This document shows, one piece after another, positions 52,107 through 60,930 of a stretch of 64,000 nt of DNA. Within the stretch, counting starts at the first letter, position 1, and each line of letters opens with the position of its first letter. The position numbers and the translations under genes are program-made. This DNA is from Bordetella parapertussis (lineage in GTDB: Bacteria > Pseudomonadota > Gammaproteobacteria > Burkholderiales > Burkholderiaceae_A), in assembly GCA_945877235.1 (NCBI GenBank), contig CAMCRF010000006.1:1-64000 (forward strand). Direction: 5' to 3'. The notes under the pieces are model-generated. The model worked only from the letters and a program-made list of their open reading frames with translations, ran no database searches and was not told the DNA's origin.

Positions 52107-53174
52107 AGCAAGCAGTACAAAATCGCCTGCATCCCCGGTGATGGTATTGGCAAGGAAGTCGTACCTGCGGGGCAGGTATTTCTGGAAGCAATCGCCGCCG
52201 CGATGGGGACGTTCTCGTTTAAATTTTCAAGCTTTGATTGGGGCGGGGACTACTACCGATCCCACGGTGTCATGATGCCGGCCGATGGCCTTGAGTCCCT
52301 TAAAGATCAAGACGCCATTCTCTTTGGCTCTGCCGGAGACCCCCACATTCCCGACCACATCACGCTCTGGGGCTTGAGGCTCAAAATATGCCAAGGGTTC
52401 GACCAGTATGCGAACGTCCGTCCGACCAGAATCCTTCCCGGTATTCAAAGCCCTCTGCGAAGCTGTGAGCCCGGAAGCTTTGACTGGGTGATCGTGCGCG
52501 AGAACTCCGAAGGTGAGTATTCGGGTGTTGGGGGGCGGGCCCACCAGGGGCACCCGATCGAAGTCGCAACAGACGTCTCCATGATGACTCGGGTTGGCGT
52601 GACACGCATTCTGCGATACGCCTTCGAACTCGCACGCTCGCGCCCACGTAAACAGTTGACGGTCGTTACCAAATCTAATGCACAGCGACATGCCATGGTC
52701 ATGTGGGATGAAATCGCTCTGGAAGTCTCAAGAGATTACCCAGATGTGAAGTGGGATAAAGAGCTGGTGGATGCGGCCACGGCTCGCATGGTGAATCGCC
52801 CCCAATCTCTGGACACGATTGTTGCGACTAACCTGCATGCCGATATCTTGAGCGACTTGGCGGCTGCTCTTGCAGGAAGCTTGGGTATTGCTCCAACGGG
52901 AAATATTGACCCAGAACGTCGTTATCCCTCGATGTTTGAGCCAATACACGGCTCGGCATTTGACATCATGGGGAAAGGTCTTGCGAACCCTGTTGGTACC
53001 TTTTGGTCGGTGGTCATGCTGCTAGAGCACATTGGTGAGCCGGAGGCTGCAAAACGAGCCATGAAGGCCATCGAGACTGTGACGGCGGTTCCCGCCCTGC
53101 ACACCCGAGATCTCGGCGGCACGGCCACCACTGAGCAGGTGACGCAAGCGGCCTGCAAGGCACTTGCTGCCTAG
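52107..53174 (+). CDS. tartrate/D-malate dehydrogenase family (TtuC-like)
   Basis: A 355-residue NAD- and Mn-dependent beta-decarboxylating dehydrogenase of the isopropylmalate dehydrogenase family. 'IACIPGDGIGKEVV' start, 'WGLRLKICQGFDQYANVRPTRIL', 'IVRENSEGEYSGVGG' (substrate loop), 'HADILSDLAAALAGSLGIAPTGNI' and 'EPIHGSAFDIMGKGLANP'. These fit tartrate dehydrogenase/D-malate dehydrogenase better than LeuB. ATG 52107 ('MSKQYKIA') or 52086 may be used. Confidence 0.87.
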   Translation, partial: SKQYKIACIPGDGIGKEVVPAGQVFLEAIAAAMGTFSFKFSSFDWGGDYYRSHGVMMPADGLESLKDQDAILFGSAGDPHIPDHITLWGLRLKICQGFDQYANVRPTRILPGIQSPLRSCEPGSFDWVIVRENSEGEYSGVGGRAHQGHPIEVATDVSMMTRVGVTRILRYAFELARSRPRKQLTVVTKSNAQRHAMVMWDEIALEVSRDYPDVKWDKELVDAATARMVNRPQSLDTIVATNLHADILSDLAAALAGSLGIAPTGNIDPERRYPSMFEPIHGSAFDIMGKGLANPVGTFWSVVMLLEHIGEPEAAKRAMKAIETVTAVPALHTRDLGGTATTEQVTQAACKALAA

Positions 53175-53268
53175 CCAGACGCGGGCTCCACTGGGGTTTT
53201 TCCTATCGGGAAAAAGCGGAAAATCTGGTAGCGTCGCGACAGTACTGACCAACAACAGGAGTTCTTAC

Positions 53269-54252
53269 ATGTTCAAGATTCGCACACTGGCAAAAGTAGC
53301 GCTCGCCGCTACCGTTGCTCTCACGACTGCGACCGCAGCGGTTGCAGCAGACAAGTCCAAATGGCCCAAGAGCATCACCCTAGGAACGGCCTCGGTCGGT
53401 GGCACCTATTTTGTTTACGGTGGTGTTGTGGCCACGCTGCTCACTGAAAAGCTTGGCATCCAGGTGTCCACGCAGCAGACTCAGGGCCCGGTCTCCAACC
53501 TGATGCTGGTGAACTCCAACAAGGCTGAGCTCGGCATGACCACCATGGGTCCTGCACTGCATGCTTGGAACGGCACAGGCTGGGCAAAGGACAATGGACA
53601 GATGCGCAACATGCGCGCTGCCTTCCCCATGTACGACACGCCCTTCCACTTTGTGACCCTTCAGTCCAAAGGCATCAAGTCGGTTGCCGACCTGAACGGC
53701 AAGATCGTCGGCGTGGGCCCCAAAGCTGGCACGTGCGGCACATACTTCCCCATGATGTTTGATGCGCTTGGTCTGAAGGTCACCGTTCGCTACGGTGGTG
53801 CATCGGACATGGGTAATCAGCTGGGCGATGGCCTCATCGACGTTTTTGCATTCTGCGCAGGCGTGCCCATTTCGGCTTTCTCTGCCATCGATGCAACCAA
53901 GCCTGCAGTGTTTTTCACCTACACCGCTGACGAGCTCGCCAAGCTGAAGAAGGCCATGCCGGAGCTATCTGACTCGGTCATTCCCAAGGGCACCTACAAA
54001 TCCCAGAAGGAAGACCACAAGACGGTGGGTCTGTTTAACTTCTTCATCGTTCACAAAGACCTCCCGGATGACCTCGTCTATGAGATCACCAAGGCCGTGA
54101 TGGAGAACAATCCCCGCATGGTTCAAGGCCATAGCGCAGCATCAGAGACGATTCCTGCGAATGCGGTTGCCAACGGCTTCCTCACATTCCACCCGGGTGC
54201 TGCCAAGTACTTCAAAGAGAAGGGCATCAAGCTCAACCCGGCTGCACTGTAA
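53269..54252 (+). CDS. TAXI-family TRAP transporter substrate-binding protein
   Basis: A 327-residue periplasmic protein. Signal ~1-27 ('LAATVALTTATAAVAA'). 'ITLGTASVGGTYFVYGGVVATLL' and 'VGVGPKAGTCGTYFPMMFDALG' are the TAXI signatures. It captures a small carboxylate (possibly a sulfur-containing or dicarboxylic acid, from the neighbours) and passes it to the fused permease next door. ATG 53269 follows CAGGAGTTC. A terminator separates it from the permease gene. Confidence 0.93.
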   Translation: MFKIRTLAKVALAATVALTTATAAVAADKSKWPKSITLGTASVGGTYFVYGGVVATLLTEKLGIQVSTQQTQGPVSNLMLVNSNKAELGMTTMGPALHAWNGTGWAKDNGQMRNMRAAFPMYDTPFHFVTLQSKGIKSVADLNGKIVGVGPKAGTCGTYFPMMFDALGLKVTVRYGGASDMGNQLGDGLIDVFAFCAGVPISAFSAIDATKPAVFFTYTADELAKLKKAMPELSDSVIPKGTYKSQKEDHKTVGLFNFFIVHKDLPDDLVYEITKAVMENNPRMVQGHSAASETIPANAVANGFLTFHPGAAKYFKEKGIKLNPAAL

Positions 54253-54270
54253 GTTTTCGTTTCTCTAAAC

Positions 54271-54304
54271 AACCCCCGACGGTCAAAGACCCCGGGGGTT
54301 TTTT
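54271..54304 (+). terminator. intrinsic terminator between the TAXI protein and its permease
   Basis: AACCCCC (54271-54277) pairs with GGGGGTT (54294-54300) and the transcript runs into six T. It would favour high expression of the binding protein over the permease. Confidence 0.75.
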
Positions 54305-54324
54305 GCAAGCACTCCAAACCAAGA

Positions 54325-56286
54325 ATGGGCGTCAGAATGTCCGCGATTGACCATATTGAAAACCCCGAACTAACGGCCAAGGCGGCTAAAGCTGCCGAAG
54401 ACGCAGAAATTGGTGGCGACCAACGAGCCTTGCGGCCGTGGGAGCACCAGTTCTTCTTCTGGGTTTGCGTAGCCTTTACGGTGTTTCACATTTGGTCTTT
54501 GAACTTCTACCCGATTGACCCCTGGCTCTATCGGTCCATTCACGTCTCTTTTGGCAGTGCCATTGGCTTCATGATGTACCGGTTTGGCAAAAGCGAGAAG
54601 GGTGCAGGTGTGCCCTGGTTTGACTGGGTCTTCGCAATTCTGTCGATTGTGTGCTTTGCTTACATCTACAAGGAAATCGACGGTCTTCAGTTCAGGACGG
54701 GTGCTGCCCCTTTGCCGATGGATGTTGTGATTGGCTTCATCGGCACCTTCCTCATCCTTGAACTTACCCGTCGTTGTGCTGGGTTGGCTTTGCCCATCAT
54801 CGCCATTGTTTTCATGCTCTATTGCGTCGTGGGCCCGTGGATGCCTGGTGTGCTGCATCACAAGGGTTTTGACCTGGATATGTTGTTCACTTTTGTTTAC
54901 TCGCCTGAGGGGGTATTCGGCCCAACGACCGCCGTCTCCTCGACTTACATCATTCTGTTCATTGTGTTTGCCGCCTTTCTCCAAGTCTCTAAGGTCGGCG
55001 ACTACTTCATTAACTTTGCCTTTGCCCTGGCTGGTCGTGCACGAGGTGGACCAGCGAAGGTTGCAGTGCTCTCAAGCGCACTGATGGGCACCATCAATGG
55101 CACGTCGGCAGGCAACGTTGCAGCCACCGGTACCTTCACGATCCCCCTCATGAAGAAGGTCGGCTATCCCGCACGAAGTGCAGGCGCCATTGAAGCAGCG
55201 GCCTCCACGGGCGGACAGTTGATGCCCCCCGTCATGGGAGCTGGGGCTTTCATCATGGCCGAGATCACGGGAATCAAGTATTCCGAAATCATGATCGCTG
55301 CTGTACTGCCTTCGCTGCTGTACTTCTTGGCGGTCTACTTTATGGTGGACAACGAGTCCAAGCGCTTGAACATGCGGGGAATGACCGCAGATGAACTCCC
55401 CGATGTGCAGCTCATGCTCCGCCGTGTCTACATGTTTGCGCCGCTCTTTATTCTCATCGGCGGGCTGGTGCTGGGCTATTCCGTCATTCGTGCTGGAACG
55501 CTCGGCCTTATTTCCGCGCTCCTCGTGAGCTGGCTCCATGCTGAGACTCGGATGGGACCAGCGAAGATCGTAGATGCGTTGCATTTGGGTGCCAAGGGCA
55601 CCATCCAGCTCATGGCCGTGTGTGCCTGTGCAGGGATTATTGTTGGCGTCATCGGCTTGACTGGGGTTGGTCTGCGGTTCTCCTCACTCATTCTCTCCAT
55701 TGCGGGCGACAGCCAATTCTTGGCACTGGTCTTTGCGATGTCGATTGCAATCTTGTTGGGTATGGGCATGCCCACCACAGCCGCTTATGCGGTTGCCGCC
55801 TCCGTGGTGGCCCCTGGCCTTATCAAGTTGGGCATTTCGCCGCTGGTCGCGCACATGTTCGTCTTCTACTATGCGGTGATTTCTGCGATTACGCCGCCAG
55901 TGGCGTTGGCGGCCTACGCGGGAGCTGCCATTTCGGGCAGTGACCCCATGAAGACCTCGGTCACCGCATTTGTTTATGGGTTAGCAGCTTTCCTAGTGCC
56001 CTTCATGTTCTTCTACAGCCCGGCGCTGCTCATGCAAAGCGATGACGTCACCCAGATCATCCACTACGCCATCACTGCGCTCGTCGGCGTGTATCTCTTG
56101 GCAGGAGCGCTGCAGAAGTGGTACTTCGGCGTCATCGAAGGTCTACCGCGTCTTGTATTGCTTATTGCATCTGTCTTGTTGGTCCATGGCGGTCTCATTA
56201 CCGACGTGGTCGGGCTCGGGCTTGCTGTTGCGCTTGCGCTTATCCAAATCGCACGTCGTAAGAAGGCTGCTGCAGGAGCACCTTGA
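54325..56286 (+). CDS. TRAP transporter fused permease (4TM/12TM)
   Basis: A 653-residue inner-membrane protein with small (~4 helix) and large (~12 helix) TRAP subunits joined, as is usual with TAXI binding proteins. 'LMGTINGTSAGNVAATGTFTIPLMKKVGY' and 'AAASTGGQLMPPVMGAGAF' are the DctM-type signatures; 'LGMGMPTTAAYAVAASVVAPGLI' is the second repeat. Start at ATG 54325 or 54337. The CoA-transferase gene starts within its stop codon. Confidence 0.93.
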   Translation: MGVRMSAIDHIENPELTAKAAKAAEDAEIGGDQRALRPWEHQFFFWVCVAFTVFHIWSLNFYPIDPWLYRSIHVSFGSAIGFMMYRFGKSEKGAGVPWFDWVFAILSIVCFAYIYKEIDGLQFRTGAAPLPMDVVIGFIGTFLILELTRRCAGLALPIIAIVFMLYCVVGPWMPGVLHHKGFDLDMLFTFVYSPEGVFGPTTAVSSTYIILFIVFAAFLQVSKVGDYFINFAFALAGRARGGPAKVAVLSSALMGTINGTSAGNVAATGTFTIPLMKKVGYPARSAGAIEAAASTGGQLMPPVMGAGAFIMAEITGIKYSEIMIAAVLPSLLYFLAVYFMVDNESKRLNMRGMTADELPDVQLMLRRVYMFAPLFILIGGLVLGYSVIRAGTLGLISALLVSWLHAETRMGPAKIVDALHLGAKGTIQLMAVCACAGIIVGVIGLTGVGLRFSSLILSIAGDSQFLALVFAMSIAILLGMGMPTTAAYAVAASVVAPGLIKLGISPLVAHMFVFYYAVISAITPPVALAAYAGAAISGSDPMKTSVTAFVYGLAAFLVPFMFFYSPALLMQSDDVTQIIHYAITALVGVYLLAGALQKWYFGVIEGLPRLVLLIASVLLVHGGLITDVVGLGLAVALALIQIARRKKAAAGAP

Positions 56287-57464
56287 AGCCGCTTCAGGGC
56301 GTGACGATCGTCACGCTTGAGCACGCCATTGCCGCCCCCTACGCCACCCGACAGCTGGCGGACCTGGGGGCGCGTGTCATCAAGATTGAGCGGCCTGGAG
56401 TGGGAGACTTCGCCCGGGGTTACGACACCCGCGTCAACGGGCTCTCGTCTCATTTCGTTTGGACCAATCGCAGCAAAGAGAGCCTCACGTTGGACCTCAA
56501 GCAGCCTGAGGCACTTGAGATTCTCTGGCGCTTGATTGCTGAAGAGGCCGACGTTCTGGTCCAAAATTTAGCACCCGGCGCGTTTGAGCGCATGGGCTTT
56601 GGATTTGACGAGATTGCGGCACGCAACCCTCGCGCCATCGTGTGCAATATTTCAGGCTATGGTCCTGAGGGCGCCTATCGCGACAAGAAAGCATACGACT
56701 TGCTGATTCAAAGTGAGGCTGGCTTTCTGTCCGTGACAGGCACAGCCGATACACCCAGCAAAGCGGGCATCTCGGTTGCCGACATTGCAGCCGGCATGTA
56801 TGCCTACACGAACATTCTGGCGGCGCTCATTGAGCGCGGCCGCACGGGGAGCGGCCAGCAGATCCATGTCTCTATGCTGGAGGCGCTGGCTGAGTGGATG
56901 GGATTCCCCATGTACTACAGCTACGAGGGCGCCGCACCGCCCATCCGGGCTGGCGCCAGTCATGCCACCATCTACCCCTACGGACCTTTTCGCGTTGGTG
57001 ATGGCGGGGTGGTGATGCTGGGATTGCAGAATGAGCGTGAATGGGAAACCTTTTGCGTGCGGGTTCTTCAGCAGCCGGATTTGGCTTCAGATTCACGTTT
57101 TGATCGCAACCCCAAGCGGCACGAACGCAGGGAGGAAGTGACTCAGATCATTGAGCGGGCCTTCGCCTCGCTTCGGTCGGAGGAGGTGGTGGCGCGGCTC
57201 GAGCAGGCTCAGATTGCGAATGCGCGGGTCAACAATATGGCTGATCTCTGGGCGCATCCGCAGCTTCAGGCGCGCAATCGTTGGATGCAGGTCTCAACGG
57301 AGCATGGGCCCATTCCCGCGCTCATTCCTCCCGGGCTCAACCCAGCCGATCAACCCATCATGAATCCAGTCCCCGCGCTTGGTCAGCATACGGATGCCAT
57401 CCTTGAACAGCTCGGATACACCCAGTCGGCTCGCGCAGCGATGCGCGAGCGTGGGGTGATATAG
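56283..57464 (+). CDS. class III (CaiB/BaiF) CoA-transferase, TRAP-linked
   Basis: A 393-residue CoA-transferase. TTG start at 56283 overlaps the permease stop (TTGA). 'GVTIVTLEHAIAAPYATRQLADLGARVIKIE' is the family N-terminus; 'GISVADIAAGMYAYTNILAAL' carries the catalytic Asp that forms the acyl anhydride. Co-transcription with the TRAP permease suggests it activates the imported acid with CoA. It converges with the acyl-CoA dehydrogenase homologue. Confidence 0.88.
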   Translation: MKPLQGVTIVTLEHAIAAPYATRQLADLGARVIKIERPGVGDFARGYDTRVNGLSSHFVWTNRSKESLTLDLKQPEALEILWRLIAEEADVLVQNLAPGAFERMGFGFDEIAARNPRAIVCNISGYGPEGAYRDKKAYDLLIQSEAGFLSVTGTADTPSKAGISVADIAAGMYAYTNILAALIERGRTGSGQQIHVSMLEALAEWMGFPMYYSYEGAAPPIRAGASHATIYPYGPFRVGDGGVVMLGLQNEREWETFCVRVLQQPDLASDSRFDRNPKRHERREEVTQIIERAFASLRSEEVVARLEQAQIANARVNNMADLWAHPQLQARNRWMQVSTEHGPIPALIPPGLNPADQPIMNPVPALGQHTDAILEQLGYTQSARAAMRERGVI

Positions 57465-57471
57465 GCCGGCT

Positions 57472-58668
57472 TCAATCCATCGGCTGTTGAACAAAGCCGT
57501 CGCGGGTCTGGGGAAGCTTCGCCTCGAGCAGAGCGCTGGCAACTTGGGTGCGAAGGATCTGGGCTGTCCCTCCCGCAATGCTAAACATTCGGGCATCTCG
57601 CACATGTCGCTCCATTGCCAGTTCTCTGGAGTAGCCTGAGGAGCCATAGAGTTGTAGCGCCTCGTTGGTGACACGAATGGCCGTTTCCGCGGCATGAATC
57701 TTGGCCTGCGCCGCCATTTTCATGTCTGGAAATTGGCCCACAGGAACGTCGGCTGCGCGATGCAGCAGAAGTCTGGCCGCATCGAGCTGTATAGACATAT
57801 CGGCCAGCATCCATTGCAGGCCTTGAAACTCGGCAATCGGCCGCCCAAACTGGCGCCGCGTTTTGGTGTAAGCCAAGGCCTCTTCGAATGCGCCTTGTGC
57901 AATACCCAATGCGACCGTGCCCGCCCCCGTGCGTTGGGCGTTGTAGGCACTCATCAGTTTGGCAAATCCTTTGCGCAGGTCTTGGCCTTGCAGCAGCATC
58001 ATAGACTTGGGCACTTCAAGGTCCCGAAAATAAACATGCGTCTCTGGTATGCCCCGAACCCCCATTGCAGGTGTGCGATCTGCAATTTCAAGTCCACTCA
58101 CGTGGCCATCGCGCACGACAATAAAGCCGCCAATGCCCTGCTCGACCCCATGCTCGAATACGCGTGCAAAGATGAGATGGAGTCTTGATACGCCGCCGCC
58201 CGTGATCCAATACTTGTGACCGTTAATGACATAGGTGTCGCCCTTGAGCTCTGCTCGCGTGGTCATCTCGCTGGCCGCGCTGCCTGCGTTGGGTTCCGAA
58301 ATACAGATTGCGGGCTTGTCACCCGAGAGCACACAGCCGGCTGCAAGTCGCTTCTGCTCCTCAGTGCCGTAGGCCATGATGGCGCCTATGGCCCCCATAT
58401 TGGCCTCCACAGTAATGCGGCCCATCGTCGCGCAGGCCTTGGCCATTTCTTCAATCACCAAGACAGTTTCAAGGTAGCCAAGGCCTTGACCACCATAGGC
58501 CTTGGGAATGGTCATGCCCATAAATCCATGAGCGTTGAGCTGGCGAATGTTGTCCCAGGGGTAGGCCTCGGTGCGATCGGTCTCCGCCGCGGTGGGTGCG
58601 AACTGGGCCTTGGCGAGCGCGCGCGCTCTGGTTTGTATGTCGATCTGAGCCGATGTAAGGGCGGTCAT
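57472..58668 (-). CDS. acyl-CoA dehydrogenase homologue, predicted 3-sulfinopropionyl-CoA desulfinase
   Basis: A 398-residue flavoprotein of the acyl-CoA dehydrogenase fold. The catalytic Glu of medium-chain enzymes (EGT near the C-terminus) is Gly here ('SIAGGTAQILR'), and the alternative Glu site of isovaleryl-type enzymes falls in 'AYNAQRTGAG'. As I recall, the Advenella AcdDPN7 desulfinase lacks the catalytic Glu, and its conserved Arg84 and Gln246 handle the sulfinate; here Arg is at exactly 84 ('ATMGRIT') and Gln at 245. This supports release of sulfite from 3-sulfinopropionyl-CoA rather than dehydrogenation. ATG 58668 lies one base after the upstream CoA-transferase stop. An alternative is an acyl-CoA dehydrogenase of unknown specificity. 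Confidence 0.7.
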   Translation of the reverse strand: MTALTSAQIDIQTRARALAKAQFAPTAAETDRTEAYPWDNIRQLNAHGFMGMTIPKAYGGQGLGYLETVLVIEEMAKACATMGRITVEANMGAIGAIMAYGTEEQKRLAAGCVLSGDKPAICISEPNAGSAASEMTTRAELKGDTYVINGHKYWITGGGVSRLHLIFARVFEHGVEQGIGGFIVVRDGHVSGLEIADRTPAMGVRGIPETHVYFRDLEVPKSMMLLQGQDLRKGFAKLMSAYNAQRTGAGTVALGIAQGAFEEALAYTKTRRQFGRPIAEFQGLQWMLADMSIQLDAARLLLHRAADVPVGQFPDMKMAAQAKIHAAETAIRVTNEALQLYGSSGYSRELAMERHVRDARMFSIAGGTAQILRTQVASALLEAKLPQTRDGFVQQPMD

Positions 58669-58669
58669 G

Positions 58670-59851
58670 TCAGTTTGCTCCAAGCCAATCGTTGAGCACC
58701 TCTTGCTGGTGTTGTCCCCGAACGGGAGGTGCGTGACGATATTGAATGGGTGTTTCAGAGAGTTTGAGCGGGTTTCCCATGGTCTTAACGGTGCCTGTTT
58801 GAGAGAGCGGGTGGGGTAGCTCCACAATGCCCCCACGATGTTGTACTTGTGGATCGGCAAAGACCTGATCGATCGCATTCACGGGGCCACAGGGCACGCC
58901 CAGGCCCTCCAGCGCGGCAATCCAATCGTCGCGACGTCGTGTCTGGAGCACCTCATGCATCAGCGGAATGAGCACCTCACGTTCACGAACACGCGATGAG
59001 TTGAGCTTAAAGCGATCGTCTTCTGCCCATTCGCGCTTACCCATGGCATCACAGAGCTTGCGGAACTGTCCGTCATTGCCCACAGCAATAATCATGGGGA
59101 AGTCAGCGGTCGGAAAGACCTGATAAGGAACAATACTTGGGTGGCCATTGCCAAGCCGGGGTGGGTTCTGCCCTGAATTGAGGAAGGCTGTGCCTGCGTT
59201 GATGAGCCATGAGACCTGAGTGTCCAGCAGCGAGACATCAATATGCTGCCCTTTGCCCGTCTGATTGCGATGATGAAGTGCAGCTAGAATGCCTGTCGTG
59301 GCGTACATACCCGTCATGACATCGGCAATCCCCACACCAACCTTCATGGGGCCCGCGCCGGGTTCCCCCGTGATGCTCATGATGCCGCCCATACCTTGGA
59401 TGAGAAAGTCGTAACCCGCTCTTTTGGCATAGGGCCCTGTCTGACCGAAACCTGTAATCGAGCAATAGATGAGCTGGGGGAACTGATCCTTAATCTGCTC
59501 GTAAGCAAGTCCATAGGCTTTAAGGCCACCGACCTTGTAGTTCTCGATTACGACATCCGCTTTCTCGAGTAAACGCATCACCAAGGCTTGACCCTCTGCG
59601 GAGGCGAGATCGATCTCAATTGAGCGCTTGTTTCGGTTAGCGCATAAGTAATACGTGCTCTCGGAGCTCGGCTTACCGTCGGATCCGGGCACGTAAGGCG
59701 GTCCCCATTTTCGGGTGTCATCACCCTCGCCGGGCTTCTCGACTTTCACAACATCAGCACCAAGGTCCCCGAGTAACTGTGCGGCAGAAGGTCCAGCGAG
59801 AATACGAGACAAGTCCAAAACGCGAATGCCGGCGAGAGCAAGGGGCTGCAT
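58670..59851 (-). CDS. class III (CaiB/BaiF) CoA-transferase, desulfinase-linked
   Basis: A 393-residue CoA-transferase. 'GIRVLDLSRILAGPSAAQLLGDLGADVVKVE' start, 'YKVGGLKAYGLAYEQI', and 'VGVGIADVMTGMYATTGILAAL' with the catalytic Asp. It is the first gene of an operon with the acyl-CoA dehydrogenase homologue. As I recall, in Variovorax paradoxus TBEA6 a class III enzyme of this kind transfers CoA from succinyl-CoA to 3-sulfinopropionate and is encoded near the desulfinase, the same pairing as here. AAAGGA precedes the ATG. Confidence 0.88.
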   Translation of the reverse strand: MQPLALAGIRVLDLSRILAGPSAAQLLGDLGADVVKVEKPGEGDDTRKWGPPYVPGSDGKPSSESTYYLCANRNKRSIEIDLASAEGQALVMRLLEKADVVIENYKVGGLKAYGLAYEQIKDQFPQLIYCSITGFGQTGPYAKRAGYDFLIQGMGGIMSITGEPGAGPMKVGVGIADVMTGMYATTGILAALHHRNQTGKGQHIDVSLLDTQVSWLINAGTAFLNSGQNPPRLGNGHPSIVPYQVFPTADFPMIIAVGNDGQFRKLCDAMGKREWAEDDRFKLNSSRVREREVLIPLMHEVLQTRRRDDWIAALEGLGVPCGPVNAIDQVFADPQVQHRGGIVELPHPLSQTGTVKTMGNPLKLSETPIQYRHAPPVRGQHQQEVLNDWLGAN

Positions 59852-59865
59852 GAGGGTCCTTTAGG

Positions 59866-59880
59866 AGTCGATCGTCGACT
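59866..59880. promoter_or_regulatory. palindrome upstream of the CoA-transferase operon, possible operator
   Basis: AGTCGA-TCG-TCGACT is a perfect 6+3+6 inverted repeat, directly before the ribosome site of the minus-strand CoA-transferase and in the divergent interval with moxR. It is placed as an operator would be; the regulator is unknown. Confidence 0.35.
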
Positions 59881-59968
59881 GTAGGGAAATCAGCTGCCTT
59901 CGCGGAGCCGGGATAACCCGGGGTAAGAGGTAGTAACCTATCGCAGTAAAAGAGAGGAGCACAGTATC

Positions 59969-60913
59969 GTGAGTCAGGCGCATATCCAGGCTCTCAAGAG
60001 CCATTTGGAATCTGTCATGGTTGGGCAATCTGAACTGCTTGAGCGGCTCATGATCGCCCTGTTGGCTGGCGGCCATGTGCTTGTGGAGGGTCTGCCGGGC
60101 CTCGCAAAAACCACGGCGATCAAGGCGCTTGCTCAGGCGGTTCACGCAAAATTTAAGCGCATTCAATTCACTCCCGACCTCCTTCCAGGCGATCTCACCG
60201 GGACGGAGGTATACGAGGCAAAGACGGGCGATTTCCGCTTTATTGAGGGGCCTCTCTTCAACGATATTGTGTTGGCGGACGAGATCAATCGTGCGCCTGC
60301 GAAGGTTCAGAGCGCACTGCTCGAAGCTATGCAGGAGCGCCAAGTGACAGCGGGGGGTGTGACACGCGCGCTCTCGCCCATTTTTCTGGTCATGGCCACA
60401 CAGAATCCCATTGAGCAGGCCGGCACCTACCGACTCCCGGAGGCCCAGCTTGACCGCTTTATGTTTCAAGTCATCCTCGATTACCCCAGCGAAACTGAGG
60501 AGCAAGAGATCCTTCGTCGACATCGACTGCACCGGGTCGCACTCGATGCAGTGCTATCAACCGACGACCTCATGCAGATGCGACACGCGGTGCAGCAGGT
60601 GCATTTGAGTGATGAGGTTGCGCATTACATGGTTCGACTGGTGCGCGCCACACGAGACCCTGGGTCTCTCTGTCCGTCTTTTGCGGGATGTATCGAGGTT
60701 GGTGCAAGCCCGCGCGCTGTGCTGGCATTGAGTGAGGCATGCTCGGCGCTCGCCTATATCCGCGGGCGAGATTTTGTTGAACCCGACGATGTCCAGGCGC
60801 TTGCTCCGGACATTCTGCGTCATCGCATGAGCCTGAGCTTACAGGCCAGTCTTAAGCGCACCAGCAAAGATGACCTGATCCAGAAATTAATCGACACGGT
60901 TCCCACGCCCTGA
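59969..60913 (+). CDS. MoxR-family AAA+ ATPase
   Basis: A 314-residue chaperone-like ATPase. Walker A 'EGLPGLAKTTAI', Walker B 'FNDIVLADEINRAPAKVQSALLEAMQE', sensor 1 'MATQNPIEQAGTYRLPEAQLDRF', and the C-terminal lid. GTG start at 59969 with GAGGAG upstream. First gene of a moxR-DUF58-VWA operon that in other bacteria is tied to stress tolerance and metal or cofactor insertion. The long minus-strand frame over it is a shadow. Confidence 0.92.
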   Translation: MSQAHIQALKSHLESVMVGQSELLERLMIALLAGGHVLVEGLPGLAKTTAIKALAQAVHAKFKRIQFTPDLLPGDLTGTEVYEAKTGDFRFIEGPLFNDIVLADEINRAPAKVQSALLEAMQERQVTAGGVTRALSPIFLVMATQNPIEQAGTYRLPEAQLDRFMFQVILDYPSETEEQEILRRHRLHRVALDAVLSTDDLMQMRHAVQQVHLSDEVAHYMVRLVRATRDPGSLCPSFAGCIEVGASPRAVLALSEACSALAYIRGRDFVEPDDVQALAPDILRHRMSLSLQASLKRTSKDDLIQKLIDTVPTP

Positions 60914-60930
60914 GTTTCGGCCCGCTCAAT

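Noticed and set aside
53199-53220. TTTTTCC...GGAAAAA inverted repeat after the tartrate dehydrogenase gene
   Set aside because: A weak A/T stem without a following T-run; could be a chance repeat and I cannot give it a role.
59861-60532. 223-codon minus-strand ORF near the start of moxR
   Set aside because: It is opposite the MoxR ATPase motifs and has no recognisable family; a shadow frame.
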